From: Cerasicoccus sp. TK19100
Lineage (GTDB): Bacteria > Verrucomicrobiota > Verrucomicrobiia > Opitutales > Cerasicoccaceae
Assembly (NCBI RefSeq): GCF_027257155.1
Contig: NZ_JAPWDU010000003.1
Coordinates: 124,001-188,000 of the forward strand
Reading direction: 5' to 3'
DNA length: 64,000 bases
The notes beneath the pieces were generated by a model. That model searched no databases and was not told the DNA's origin. It saw nothing but the letters and a program-made list of their open reading frames with translations. Both the position numbers and the translations under genes were made by a program. Below, in pieces: positions 34,701-42,830 of the stretch. Every line of letters begins with the position of its first letter. The first letter of the stretch is position 1.

Positions 34701-37123
34701 TGATAATTTGGCTGGTAAGAACTAAGCATCGGTGCGGCTCCAGCAAATGCGATGTCGACGCCGCCTGCATCTTTGAGGGTGTATTCCAAGGTCGCGTTAC
34801 CACCGGCATTTAGCAACCAAGGGGCGGTGATCGTAGTCGGCCCGTAAACCGGCAGCGACATGGAAGCGGTTCCGCTGGCTGCCAAATCCGGAGATTGCAG
34901 CGCATCGCCATTGAGTGCAAACTGGTCGGAAACGTAGCTCCATTCGCCCGGTTTGCCGATGTCCAGATTCTGCCCCATCAAATCGCCAAAGCCGATCGCT
35001 GGAGCCACAGAGTTTGGCGAAACAATGCGCACACGCTGAGTAATATAGTTATTCTCCGTCACGCCATCTTCCTCACCAATGACCACGTATTCCGAATCGG
35101 GGTCGGCGCGATTAACGACAAACACAATCAGGAAGTATTCGCGGCTATTTTGGGTTTCGGGCACATCCAGCGTGCTAAAGTCCAAAGACACCGTAACGGG
35201 CGGGTCTGCATCGGTCGGTGCGTTGAATGCGTTCAAACCATCTGAGTAAAGTAAATCACTTGTCGGAATAAGCTGGGGGGAGCCCTCCGGGATGACGTCG
35301 GAAACCGGGTCGAAGTCCAGATTACTCAAAAGAAAGGCTTGGATATTGATGTCGCGACCGTCCGGGATGATGCCGATGGTGCCGTTGGTCAGTTCCACTG
35401 AAACATCCGTAAAATCTTGGCCGAGATCAATGGTCGTGCCGTTGGCAAAATTCAGGTTCTGCAGCTTGATGTCCGGGCGAACGAGAGTCACCGGCTTGAC
35501 GCCAATCGATGTATCCGGCGCATTTTCCGCATTTTCATTGGCGAAAACCGCACGCGCAATCAGGTAGTAGCTACCAGAGACCTTTACCGGAATCAGGACA
35601 TCGGAAAAGGGAACATTCTCCGAGTCACCGATTGCCAAATCCGCATCGACGGCTTTAGAGGCAATGGGATCACCTGACGTGCTTGAATTGTATGTCGCCG
35701 TGGGGGACAAATAAAGGGTGACGGTGTAGTCTTCCGTAATGTTTACTGAACCAGTGTTGGCAACGGATACCGAAATTTCCTGTCTCGAGTTCACCCCGAG
35801 CACATCAGCATCAATGCTGGGCACGCCAACCTCGATGGAAGCACCATCAGCCGAAGTGCGCACCGGAATAGGACTGGTGGTAAACGACTTAACACCCGTG
35901 CCAAGCTGGCCGGAATAGTTACCCCCAATGGTGTAAATGCCAACACTAGTGGCCGAGAGAGGCGTCCCCGTGAGGATGCTAAAGCCCGTCACTTCGGTGC
36001 CATCGGGCAATGTGCCAACTTCGCCCGGGTTGTCGCGACCGCCATCAACGGCCTCGGCGACGCCCTGCATTGCCAGCATGGGAGTCAGCACCATGTAATT
36101 GATTGGAAGGCCGGCACCGGGATTCAGCGTGACTTCCTGGCCAAGCTGTTCACTGCTATTGAGACCAAAAGCGTAGAGCTCTCCACTGCTGTTAATGGCA
36201 TAAGTTTGGTAAGAGCCGGTGGAAATATAAGTCCAGTTGGAAGCCGCGCCAACGCGCGTCGGAGCCGTACGGCTGATGGTGTCGCCCAAGCCGAGCTGAC
36301 CAGTTGCATTGATGCCCCAGGTATAAATCTCACCGTTCGCGGTTAACGCGATCACGTGCGCATAGCCTGCCTCGACTTGCGCCCAGGTAATCCCCTGGCT
36401 GCCAGGGACTTCGACCGGGGAAAGATACTGAGATGTCAGGCCCAAAGTCCCCAGAGCGCCGCCACCCCAGATGAAGAGCTTACCATCGTTACGCACCGCG
36501 ACACTGAACTGATTGCCCGCGCCGATGTCGAGCCAAGTGGAGGTACCGACTCGCTGAGGCGTTTCCACAACGGTGTCGTTAAAATCTTCCGGGACGGGGT
36601 CCTGGAAGACGCCGAGGCCCAATTGGCCAACGGCAATACTGCCCCAGGCATAGAGCGCGCCACTCTCCGAGAGTGCCAAGGCATGGTCCGTGCCTGCCGC
36701 AATGTCGGCAATCGCCACATCACCAGGGAAGATTACGGATGCCGGTGTCGACAAATTGGTTGTGTTGCCGGTGCCCAACTGCCCGAAAGAGTTGTCTCCC
36801 CAAGCCGTCACATCGCCATCACCGCTGGTGATACCGAAGGCAAAGTTCGGGCCCGCTTCGGCTTTGGCGTAGGACAATGTCGAATTAATGCGGGTTGGCG
36901 TCGGATTATCGCCACCGGTAGTCCCCTGGCCAAGCTGGCCGACACTATTGAGGCCCCATGTGTTGATTTCATTGCCGGACACGGCAGCACCAAACTGGTT
37001 GCCAGCGGTAATGGTGTCCGCCGCATACGCGCTGGGCGCGAGCAGAGAGACGGCGGAGGCGAACAGAAGAGATGTCGCTGTAAACGATATGGACTTCTTA
37101 AAGTATGGTGAATTCATAGTCAT
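31742..37123 (-). CDS. Giant secreted protein with RCC1 and CARDB repeats
   Basis: A 1793-residue predicted secreted protein. A signal peptide (about 1-34, ending PSAYA; start ATG 37123 or 37117) is followed by a seven-or-so-bladed RCC1/BLIP-II-like propeller (about 35-420; repeats like WGLNSVGQLGQG, WGDNSFGQLGTG, WGINATGQLGLG). Then several CARDB-type beta-sandwich domains occur (for example SVSVANTGSVNITEDYTVTLYLS near 455 and ITYDITNIGLGTI near 1370), a long beta-rich middle with two related sandwich units (about 705-1180), and a C-terminal Fn3 domain (TYTYRVRAVSTGG). No sorting motif is seen. It lies 132 bp downstream of the secretin gene on the same strand. A surface adhesin or secreted cargo is inferred. 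Confidence 0.82.
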   Translation of the reverse strand: MTMNSPYFKKSISFTATSLLFASAVSLLAPSAYAADTITAGNQFGAAVSGNEINTWGLNSVGQLGQGTTGGDNPTPTRINSTLSYAKAEAGPNFAFGITSGDGDVTAWGDNSFGQLGTGNTTNLSTPASVIFPGDVAIADIAAGTDHALALSESGALYAWGSIAVGQLGLGVFQDPVPEDFNDTVVETPQRVGTSTWLDIGAGNQFSVAVRNDGKLFIWGGGALGTLGLTSQYLSPVEVPGSQGITWAQVEAGYAHVIALTANGEIYTWGINATGQLGLGDTISRTAPTRVGAASNWTYISTGSYQTYAINSSGELYAFGLNSSEQLGQEVTLNPGAGLPINYMVLTPMLAMQGVAEAVDGGRDNPGEVGTLPDGTEVTGFSILTGTPLSATSVGIYTIGGNYSGQLGTGVKSFTTSPIPVRTSADGASIEVGVPSIDADVLGVNSRQEISVSVANTGSVNITEDYTVTLYLSPTATYNSSTSGDPIASKAVDADLAIGDSENVPFSDVLIPVKVSGSYYLIARAVFANENAENAPDTSIGVKPVTLVRPDIKLQNLNFANGTTIDLGQDFTDVSVELTNGTIGIIPDGRDINIQAFLLSNLDFDPVSDVIPEGSPQLIPTSDLLYSDGLNAFNAPTDADPPVTVSLDFSTLDVPETQNSREYFLIVFVVNRADPDSEYVVIGEEDGVTENNYITQRVRIVSPNSVAPAIGFGDLMGQNLDIGKPGEWSYVSDQFALNGDALQSPDLAASGTASMSLPVYGPTTITAPWLLNAGGNATLEYTLKDAGGVDIAFAGAAPMLSSYQPNYQPVEIVVDQDSPLYVNGTNHPYPWTITWTFTQSPSSTTGYARVDLEAPNFVPDSNSFVFLGIDDESSPLGDGRVVSIDLNQSNMEAGQSAVMNLTYDFTRPSLVKFWWRTNGDTNLDTLSFSVDGEVQTLPTKEYAVDASNASISGNTGWQQVAFIVSGGPHTMRWNFTKLSDNPDANAFIDGLQILDPLPDTNEFNRSNPDPSLLANVTNSGAWVSIPDTSAPNELTYEVSGLAQGTSQSFSYDLADQGTMNTGPVVIYAPWLISSTTDEDDADADALSYRLFDAGNNPIMAAGSTPTNPIAFEVELKGGVNGYQMVNIVIDENSELYDGGAYAYPWRIEWTYEQNSADANAFARVAPTPYNFQYIPVSNVDMSIQSVVVTPGTYILDDANGTGRLPVSVSVINRGANFNVGPPNSTTNDFLDPTNLSVHLSLDQIFGNEDDVDLGNFAQSNVLNNGNQIIFQANLNLPFTTPAGNYFVLLQFDASTTVGEFTLSNNTSTQGPGFIIVRAPNLVIRNERTLSSTYPYHPEQPAYITYDITNIGLGTITESDTFSVQLGLYARLKTSDEFTNELPIKIYEPVEQSLFLPEVSAQYPNGGTTSIIHQFDLPTVLEVLVGIGAVNADEPEDSNEIYENLYEMNKYYYYFIATVDINDDILESSETNTFFFNTDFNIVPVPYGIVNAQGQVAFAFFENFGLYTGQPAFSDYVIVAPGDDSLTDPNVSLLPGFPNQTSFMSYALGLNPTPSPAGQELPVLYRPDYSNGLLSYDVEPFGDDEFLVMSFDFNTRASDFRIDVQAGDDPNNLSTITTISPPYNEIQGERSLTGFNGLLYDPLVMAVEGNVSSVQQVYTARVTVRDEVPYNGSRFMRLLITPTSQAPTGDPTNLLGSLFYFDGEFQHVVLNWTGPQVYSESNAALNGAYHIERQTGNDDAEIIAVVLYASSNGNFRFEDDTASPGNTYTYRVRAVSTGGTSNYSNDAVVSVPTN

Positions 37124-37255
37124 GTCCTTCCATTTTGCCTAAACGACAGGATGGCCAACCTACCAGACCGCAGGGCAATCGTGAAGGCTGGAGTTGCATG
37201 TTTCATAAAGGGGAACGGCATTAATGATTTTTTTACGGCGATTTACAGAGGGGAA

Positions 37256-39400
37256 TTACTCCTTATCCGAACCTTCGCCGTTTTCATCATCAATGTCGCC
37301 AAGCGTGCTGACGCGCTCAAGCAGTTCGAGCTGAGCCTTGTCGTTGGAGAATTTGGTCTGCAGATCCATGATCTGATTGTAGGCGCTCGCTTGCTCTTCC
37401 GGCAGAACATACCCGGGAATTTCGTTCTCGAGAATACCCATTTGGTAAAGAACCCGCGGATCGATGATGTCCTTGTAAGTCGTGCCGTCAGGATTGAGCG
37501 TCTTGGCGGTGACAAAGATAACCAGGTTGCGGCGTGAAGTAACCTTGGTGGAATGCTGGAACAGCTCACCCAGCAGCGGAAGCTCGCTGAGGTAAGGGAC
37601 GCTGGAGTCCTGATCGCTGGTCAACTCTTCGATCAAACCACCGATAGCCAACGTGAAGCCGTCCTTGAGGATCACGTTACTCTCGGTAGAGGTCGTTTGG
37701 ATGACCGGGATCTGAGCACCACCGGCACCACCGAAGCTCGTAGTGCCATCACTGCGGGAAAGGACCGGGCGGACATTCAGGCGAATAAAGCCGGCACTAT
37801 TCACATTGGGCGTGACCGACAGAATCGTGCCGATGTCCTTGTATTCAAAACCGCTAACTTCGAAAGAGCCGGTTTCGTCATTGAAAGTGTAACTTGGAAT
37901 CGGGAATTGCTCGCCGATAACCAACTTAGCCTCTTCGCCGTCGAGAGTAACCAGCGTCGGATTGTTCACCAGCTTGGCGTCCGTGTTAGATTCCAGGAAG
38001 CTCAGGATAACGCTGAAAGCGTCGGCCGAGAAGACTGCTGTATCCGAGCGGGTGACGTTGTTGATCCAGTTGGTATCGCCGAGGACTGAGTAGTTGAAAG
38101 CGCTGTTAGCGATGTCCTGCATCGAAGATGCAGTGTTCGAGGACAAGCCACCCGGAATATCGAGATTAGTGCTGGAAGAGTTGCTGGTTTGACGATCAGC
38201 CAGAGTCGTGCGGTCAGTCAAGACGCTGTCATCCGTATTCTTGCTCTTCTCGGCGGTGTAAGCGCGGTTAAATGGACCTGCATTGATTTGATAACCTTGC
38301 AGGGACGCCCAGTTGACACCGATGTCGCTACGGTCTTCGTCGTTGATTTCAATAAACTTGGACTCGATCATGACCTGCGGATTCGGGCGGTCGAGACGCT
38401 CGATGATCGCCTGAATGTCGTTCATGCGCGAAGGGCGTTCGGTGATAAGCAGCGCGTTCGTGCGCTTGTCTACCTGAACGCGACCACCGTTGGCGGAGTC
38501 GATCAGGGGAGCCAGAGAAGATTGCAGTGTGTCGGCCACGGCGTAGTTAATCAGGAACACGCGGGTGACGGTCGGCTCGTTGGTGAGCTCGTCGATACTC
38601 TTGATCTTGATGATGTTGCGGTCGACAATGTAAGTGTAGCGCAGCGGTTCGAGAACGACTTCAAACACTTGGCGCCAAGTGACATTGCGCAGCTTGATCG
38701 AGGTGCTGCCTTGCAGCGTGTCGGGGATGACCACGTTGAGGTCGTAAAGGTCTGCCACGTTGCGGATAATGGTGCGCACTTCTTCGTCCGGGAAGTCCAC
38801 CGAAATGGTGTCGTCCTCGCCCATGAGCGCTTCCATACCAGCCTCTTCGGTGGGGAACTCGACCGTGGCGGAGCCGCCACCACCGCTAAAGTCAATTTCC
38901 ATGGCCGGGATTTCCACGGTCTCCTCCTTGATCGATGGCGCGCCATTTTCGCCGACAACCTGCTCGGTAACCTGCTTCTGCTCCTTAACCTCGCGAATCG
39001 TCATACCAGACTGATCCGGTGCGTAGGCATCGGTAGGAGTGGCAGGAGTCGTGCCGGGAGTGCTGCCGGTGCTCGCTGTGTCGCTGCCGCCGGTTGCGTC
39101 CCCTGGGCCGGTTGTATTACCGGAGCCAACGGCCATGGCACCTCCGTTGGTCGCCTGGATCGGCTTGCTGCTTTCCAGGCTGGATCCAGCGTAAGGAATA
39201 TTCGTGTTTGCTGACGGGATCGACGTGCCGATCATGTCCTCAGCATCTTCGTCCGTAGGCTCGACGGTAGGGTCGTCAGCGGCCGTCCGCTCATCAACTG
39301 CGTCAATTTGTTGTTGGGTTTGAGCGTAGCCCGCGGGAGTCGACGCGATGCTGGCAAAGATGGCCAGCAAAGCCAGGAGCGAGAGGTTCAAGTGCTTCAT
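37256..39400 (-). CDS. Secretin of a type IV pilus/type II-like system
   Basis: Outer membrane channel of 714 residues. A signal peptide (1-26) and a Ser/Thr/Gly/Pro linker (about 30-190) precede N-domains (about 195-345, VDFPDEEVRTIIRNVADLYD and VDKRTNALLITERPSRMNDIQAII). The C-terminal secretin domain carries NNPTLVTLDGEEAKLVIGEQFP and the signature VPYLSELPLLGELFQ. It is the last gene of a PilM-PilN-PilO-PilP-like operon and corresponds in position to Amuc_1098 of Akkermansia. No pilotin gene is adjacent. Confidence 0.9.
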   Translation of the reverse strand: MKHLNLSLLALLAIFASIASTPAGYAQTQQQIDAVDERTAADDPTVEPTDEDAEDMIGTSIPSANTNIPYAGSSLESSKPIQATNGGAMAVGSGNTTGPGDATGGSDTASTGSTPGTTPATPTDAYAPDQSGMTIREVKEQKQVTEQVVGENGAPSIKEETVEIPAMEIDFSGGGGSATVEFPTEEAGMEALMGEDDTISVDFPDEEVRTIIRNVADLYDLNVVIPDTLQGSTSIKLRNVTWRQVFEVVLEPLRYTYIVDRNIIKIKSIDELTNEPTVTRVFLINYAVADTLQSSLAPLIDSANGGRVQVDKRTNALLITERPSRMNDIQAIIERLDRPNPQVMIESKFIEINDEDRSDIGVNWASLQGYQINAGPFNRAYTAEKSKNTDDSVLTDRTTLADRQTSNSSSTNLDIPGGLSSNTASSMQDIANSAFNYSVLGDTNWINNVTRSDTAVFSADAFSVILSFLESNTDAKLVNNPTLVTLDGEEAKLVIGEQFPIPSYTFNDETGSFEVSGFEYKDIGTILSVTPNVNSAGFIRLNVRPVLSRSDGTTSFGGAGGAQIPVIQTTSTESNVILKDGFTLAIGGLIEELTSDQDSSVPYLSELPLLGELFQHSTKVTSRRNLVIFVTAKTLNPDGTTYKDIIDPRVLYQMGILENEIPGYVLPEEQASAYNQIMDLQTKFSNDKAQLELLERVSTLGDIDDENGEGSDKE

Positions 39401-39460
39401 ATCGGTCAGGAGTTTGTCGTTCAGGCAGTGGCGAATGTTAAAAGGGAGAATACAGAGAAT

Positions 39461-39979
39461 TTATTTGTCACGAGTTACCCCGCGGCCGGACCCCGCATCG
39501 ATTTGTCGCACAAGCGAGGCGTCGTCCAGTCGGAGGGTAAAGGAATCAGTGGTTACATCAGTAACCCTGATGAGATATGGCTTGCCGGCATAATTAACGC
39601 GAATCGCGCTGCCATCAGCCAACTGGCCCTTGGGCAAAATGAGCACGCCCTTGCCACCTTCTTTGAAGAGCACACCGGTTGGCTTAATGTTCGGGGCGAT
39701 TTTATCGAGGATCTCCTCATTGGTGATTTCCACCGGAGCCACTTCAACGGGCTTGTTGTCCACCACCTGGACCGGGGCTTTGACTTCCTCCGGCTTGAAT
39801 TCGAAGGGGTAGCGGACTTCGGAAATTTCCGACTTCAGCTCGGGATCGGCCAAATTCATGTATTGGCGGGTCTCCTTGAGCATATTAATGCGCTTGGTGC
39901 GCGCGACCACGCGATCAGACGCCTGGACGCAAATGGGTGCCAGCAGGAGGAGGAGAAAGATGCGGTGAGGTGTTTTCAT
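39461..39979 (-). CDS. PilP-like periplasmic protein
   Basis: A 172-residue protein with a signal peptide (about 1-20), a Pro/Val/Glu-rich stretch (about 55-85) and a small beta domain at the C-terminus (about 100-165: LILPKGQLADGSAIRVNYAGKPY, then TDVTTDSFTLRLDD). This is the layout of PilP/GspC-type proteins that link the inner membrane pilus platform to the secretin. Position between the PilO-like and secretin genes supports it; sequence identity alone would not. Confidence 0.65.
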   Translation of the reverse strand: MKTPHRIFLLLLLAPICVQASDRVVARTKRINMLKETRQYMNLADPELKSEISEVRYPFEFKPEEVKAPVQVVDNKPVEVAPVEITNEEILDKIAPNIKPTGVLFKEGGKGVLILPKGQLADGSAIRVNYAGKPYLIRVTDVTTDSFTLRLDDASLVRQIDAGSGRGVTRDK

Positions 39980-39985
39980 GGCGGC

Positions 39986-40561
39986 TTACTTTTTCTTCTC
40001 TTCCTTTTGCTTAGCCAGGCCAACGATGTTCAGGTTGGCCACGACCTCGTGCTTTTTTCCACCTGTCTTGGGTGAGATGGAAATGAAATCTACGCGCATC
40101 AGGTAATCCCCCGTGCGCAGGAGGTAGAGGTAGTTGAGCACATCCTCGTATTGGCCGCGGATGGACACATTGGTAAACTCCGCCATCGCATATTTCTTGA
40201 GCGAAGTGGAGCTCTTGTAGTTCGCAGCAGGCGGGTCGGCGACGTAGCTGATGTTCGACCGTTCGCCAAGGCTGAGGAAATAGCGGTAGTTGGCGGTGAT
40301 CGCATCAGCGTCAATCAAGCGGGAATCGACATTCTCGACCAACTTCTCCAACTCGCTGAGGTTTGCGGGCAAATCGACGGCATTGCTGCTGTTTTGGCGC
40401 ACGGTCTCAGCCTCGTTTTGCAGCGTGTCGTACTGGGCGTTGAGCTCGGGTAAATTACCACTGCGCACGAAGCTCAGGCCAAGCATCACAAGGATGATCA
40501 GCGAGCAAATGACGGCCAGCGGATACTGCTTTAGTTTGGCAATGAGTTGCTGGGAATTCAT
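39986..40561 (-). CDS. PilO/GspM-like inner membrane protein
   Basis: A 191-residue bitopic protein: one membrane helix (about 15-33), a coiled-coil (about 38-85, TLQNEAETVRQNSSN onward) and a ferredoxin-like C-terminal domain with KYAMAEFTNVSIRGQYEDVLNYLYLLR, which is characteristic of PilO (the segment before the last strands that measures pilus platform distances). It overlaps the PilN-like gene by 4 bp and stops 6 bp before the PilP-like gene. It is the counterpart of the proteins encoded around Amuc_1100 in Akkermansia. Confidence 0.75.
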   Translation of the reverse strand: MNSQQLIAKLKQYPLAVICSLIILVMLGLSFVRSGNLPELNAQYDTLQNEAETVRQNSSNAVDLPANLSELEKLVENVDSRLIDADAITANYRYFLSLGERSNISYVADPPAANYKSSTSLKKYAMAEFTNVSIRGQYEDVLNYLYLLRTGDYLMRVDFISISPKTGGKKHEVVANLNIVGLAKQKEEKKK

Positions 40562-41211
40562 GACGCCTCCTTCAGGTTGATGACGATGGTGAATTCGAAG
40601 AGCCCGAGATCCTCATTGCGCGTGGGACGGTCTTCATCGATCGAATCCAGGCGGTCCTTGAAAATCTCCAAGTCGCCCAAAATTGTCTTATATTTGCTCA
40701 CCTGCTCCAGGGATTCCTCGTTGTTCCCCTTGAGAACCACCCGCAAGGTGTAGCGAGGAACCATAATCATCTTGGGCTTGCGGTTGGTGCCGATATTTTT
40801 GGCGAAGCTACCGAGGGAAATGCTCTGCAGCGCGATCGTCTCAGGGCGCGATTCCGATAGGGCCAGGGCGACCTCCAAAGGATCCTGGTAACCCTTGTAA
40901 AACTCCAGCAGGTCCTCCGCTTGCGGTGAAAGTTTCTTAAACTCGGCGCTTTGCTTGAGGTTGGCCCGGTTTTCCGCAGCTTTGCTTTGAATCTGAGCCT
41001 GCAGATCCTCCATTTGCGAGTTCATTGAAAGGCCTTGGAACTCCTGGAAGCCAAACCAGCCGACCACCAGGATCGCCAGCGCCAGCGCCACGAAGTTAAC
41101 GAGGAAGTTGGTGCGGACCGCCTTGACGTCCGGCAGGACGTCGTTGTCGCGGAAGTCCGGGCGCCAGTTAGGAGCGAAGCCTCCAGTGTCTTTGGATTTT
41201 TTCTCTGCCAT
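40558..41211 (-). CDS. PilN/GspL-like inner membrane protein
   Basis: A 217-residue bitopic protein with a cytoplasmic N-terminus (1-35; RPDFRDNDVLPDVKAVRTN, a likely PilM-contact), one membrane helix (about 36-57), a coiled coil (about 60-105) and a C-terminal ferredoxin-like domain (about 120-215). The order, size and position before the PilO-like gene identify it as the PilN equivalent. It overlaps the PilO-like gene by 4 bp and starts 6 bp after the PilM-like gene. Confidence 0.72.
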   Translation of the reverse strand: MAEKKSKDTGGFAPNWRPDFRDNDVLPDVKAVRTNFLVNFVALALAILVVGWFGFQEFQGLSMNSQMEDLQAQIQSKAAENRANLKQSAEFKKLSPQAEDLLEFYKGYQDPLEVALALSESRPETIALQSISLGSFAKNIGTNRKPKMIMVPRYTLRVVLKGNNEESLEQVSKYKTILGDLEIFKDRLDSIDEDRPTRNEDLGLFEFTIVINLKEAS

Positions 41212-41217
41212 CGTCGA

Positions 41218-42246
41218 TTAAGATTTCGGCGCGTAATTGCCCATGAGACTGAAGAGACCGAACCAGCGTGGGCCGAGATTGCCCAAATCCACGCCGTTCG
41301 CCACCTTGATGCCCTGATGCTCCAGCCAATCCTCGTAGTTTGGCTTCAGCACGTGCACGCCCAACGTCTTGGATAATGTTGTGGCGATCCAACCCAGGTT
41401 ATCGGGCGCAAGCCCGAGGAAAATGTTGCCAATGGTCTGCCCCGTCTGCACCTCGTAAAAACCGGTGGACGCCTGCAGTTCCTTCATTAGCTTCTTAAGC
41501 AGTGTGGGTCCCATTTCCGCAAAATCAAAGGTCGCCGAGCCAAAAAGCTTCTGGGCAGACTCCTCGTCCTTCAGGCCAAGTTCTTTCTGCACGATCGGAT
41601 ACATGCTGCGGAGGCCGTAGGGAACCGGGCGGGCAACGTCGAGCGACTTGCCATTACAGACGAGCACCATGGCGTCGTCGTAGCCCATTTCGAGAATCAG
41701 CGTTGGCGATTTCTCACCCTTGAGCTGCTGGTAGTCGAGAACCGCCCCCACCGTGGAGATCGATCCGATGTCCACGCGTGTCGGGAAGATGCCAAAGTCG
41801 ACCAGGCGCTGTTGCTCACGGGCGAGATCCACGCGCGGGGCCCCGCAGAAGACGAGTTCCTTGCCGGAAGCCTTGTCCGAGCCGAACTCACCACCGCCAT
41901 TGGCGTTGAGCACAGACATCGCGTAGGTGGCGACGTCGATTTTAAATTGGTTTTTGAGGAACTCCGGTAAGTAGGCCGGGTCTTTAGTTTTAGCCGGGTT
42001 ATCCAGCGTAGCCCGTCGGACTACACGGGTCGGTGGATAAATACCACAGACCGCATATGCGTATTGAATCTTAGGATTACCGACCAGAGACAAAATCGTG
42101 CTTCGGACCACCTCTTCACCCTCGTTTAGAGGAATCTCTTCAACGCCTTCAATGGTGAAAGGCGGCTCCAGCCCCGAAACCCGGGCCACGAGGAGCGAGA
42201 ACTCAGAGAGCTCGACAAATAGCGCTTTGGAACTTCCCTTGGACAT
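41218..42246 (-). CDS. PilM-like actin-fold ATPase of the pilus platform
   Basis: A 342-residue cytoplasmic protein, start at ATG 42246 (an upstream in-frame start adds nine residues). The pattern SKALFVELSEFSLLVARV at the N-terminus, the PTRVDIGSISTVGAVLDY segment and LILEMGYDDAMVLVCNGKSL (phosphate-binding strand of the actin fold) fit PilM/FtsA-like proteins. It is the first gene of the operon and pairs with the PilN-like tail. It corresponds to the FtsA/PilM-like gene of the Akkermansia cluster. No PilB, PilT, PilC or pilin gene is nearby, so the motor must be encoded elsewhere. Confidence 0.75.
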   Translation of the reverse strand: MSKGSSKALFVELSEFSLLVARVSGLEPPFTIEGVEEIPLNEGEEVVRSTILSLVGNPKIQYAYAVCGIYPPTRVVRRATLDNPAKTKDPAYLPEFLKNQFKIDVATYAMSVLNANGGGEFGSDKASGKELVFCGAPRVDLAREQQRLVDFGIFPTRVDIGSISTVGAVLDYQQLKGEKSPTLILEMGYDDAMVLVCNGKSLDVARPVPYGLRSMYPIVQKELGLKDEESAQKLFGSATFDFAEMGPTLLKKLMKELQASTGFYEVQTGQTIGNIFLGLAPDNLGWIATTLSKTLGVHVLKPNYEDWLEHQGIKVANGVDLGNLGPRWFGLFSLMGNYAPKS

Positions 42247-42549
42247 CGTTAGATAGCAGTCGCCGCCTGCCAACCCAGGGGGGTCAAATCGCAGCGCAAG
42301 TTGGAGTGATCAGAGTGACGAACGTTTCGCATAATAGCCAGACAGCAAGAGATGAACTACCCGCCGACCCCTTATTTCACAAGGAAAAAAAATTCGTCTG
42401 ACAACGTTTTTGTCCCGATCTATGAACGGTTTACACTTGTTTCACCAACTGGTGATTCCGAATAAACCCTACCCCCCAGAAACCCCAAAAGAACAGGCTA
42501 GTGATCCAGTTCAGAAAATCATGGAGTCACACATGCCACGTCGGGGCCA
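42247..42549. other. Leader region of the pilus-like operon
   Basis: A 303-bp stretch without coding potential upstream of the PilM-like gene. The minus-strand sequence includes TTGTCA followed by an eight-T run and TGTGAAATAAGG, and further down TGGCTATTATGC, either of which could be part of a promoter, but no pair with good spacing stands out. Confidence 0.3.
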
Positions 42550-42590
42550 ATAAACACAAAAAGCCGACGGAAACTTCCGTCGGCTGAGCA
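42550..42590 (-). terminator. Intrinsic terminator of the bS22/mS38-like gene
   Basis: On the minus strand AGCCGACGGAA and TTCCGTCGGCT form a near-continuous 11-bp stem (42562-42585) followed by TTTTGTGTTTATT. It lies about 40 bases after the stop of the small ribosomal protein gene. Confidence 0.85.
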
Positions 42591-42627
42591 ATGATCGTCT
42601 TGCGGCGCAAAAAGCCGCGACCCGGAA

Positions 42628-42723
42628 TTACCAGGTGCGCTTCTTGTGACGGTTAGCGTGTGAGCGCTTGCGACGCTTGTGCTTGTTCATCTTCAGACGA
42701 CGCTTCTTCTTGAGATTGCCCAT
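42628..42723 (-). CDS. bS22/mS38 (COX24 domain)-like small ribosomal protein
   Basis: A 31-residue, extremely basic protein, from ATG 42723 to TAA, sequence beginning [20 protein letters not shown] and ending NRHKKRTW. It matches the short AURKAIP1/COX24 motif shared by mitochondrial mS38 and the small bacterial protein bS22, which sits near the decoding centre. The gene has a strong terminator and lies near rpsT and rnpB. It is short enough that automated callers often miss it. Ribosomal function is inferred from the motif. Confidence 0.85.
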   Translation of the reverse strand: MGNLKKKRRLKMNKHKRRKRSHANRHKKRTW

Positions 42724-42830
42724 GTAAAGTTAAGGTTGTATTGACTGGTTGGTGCTAAGTTGGAATTTGGAAAAACCGCCTATCTTGCGCTCTGATTGCC
42801 ATTTGTAAAGGCCAAATTACGGTATTTCGA

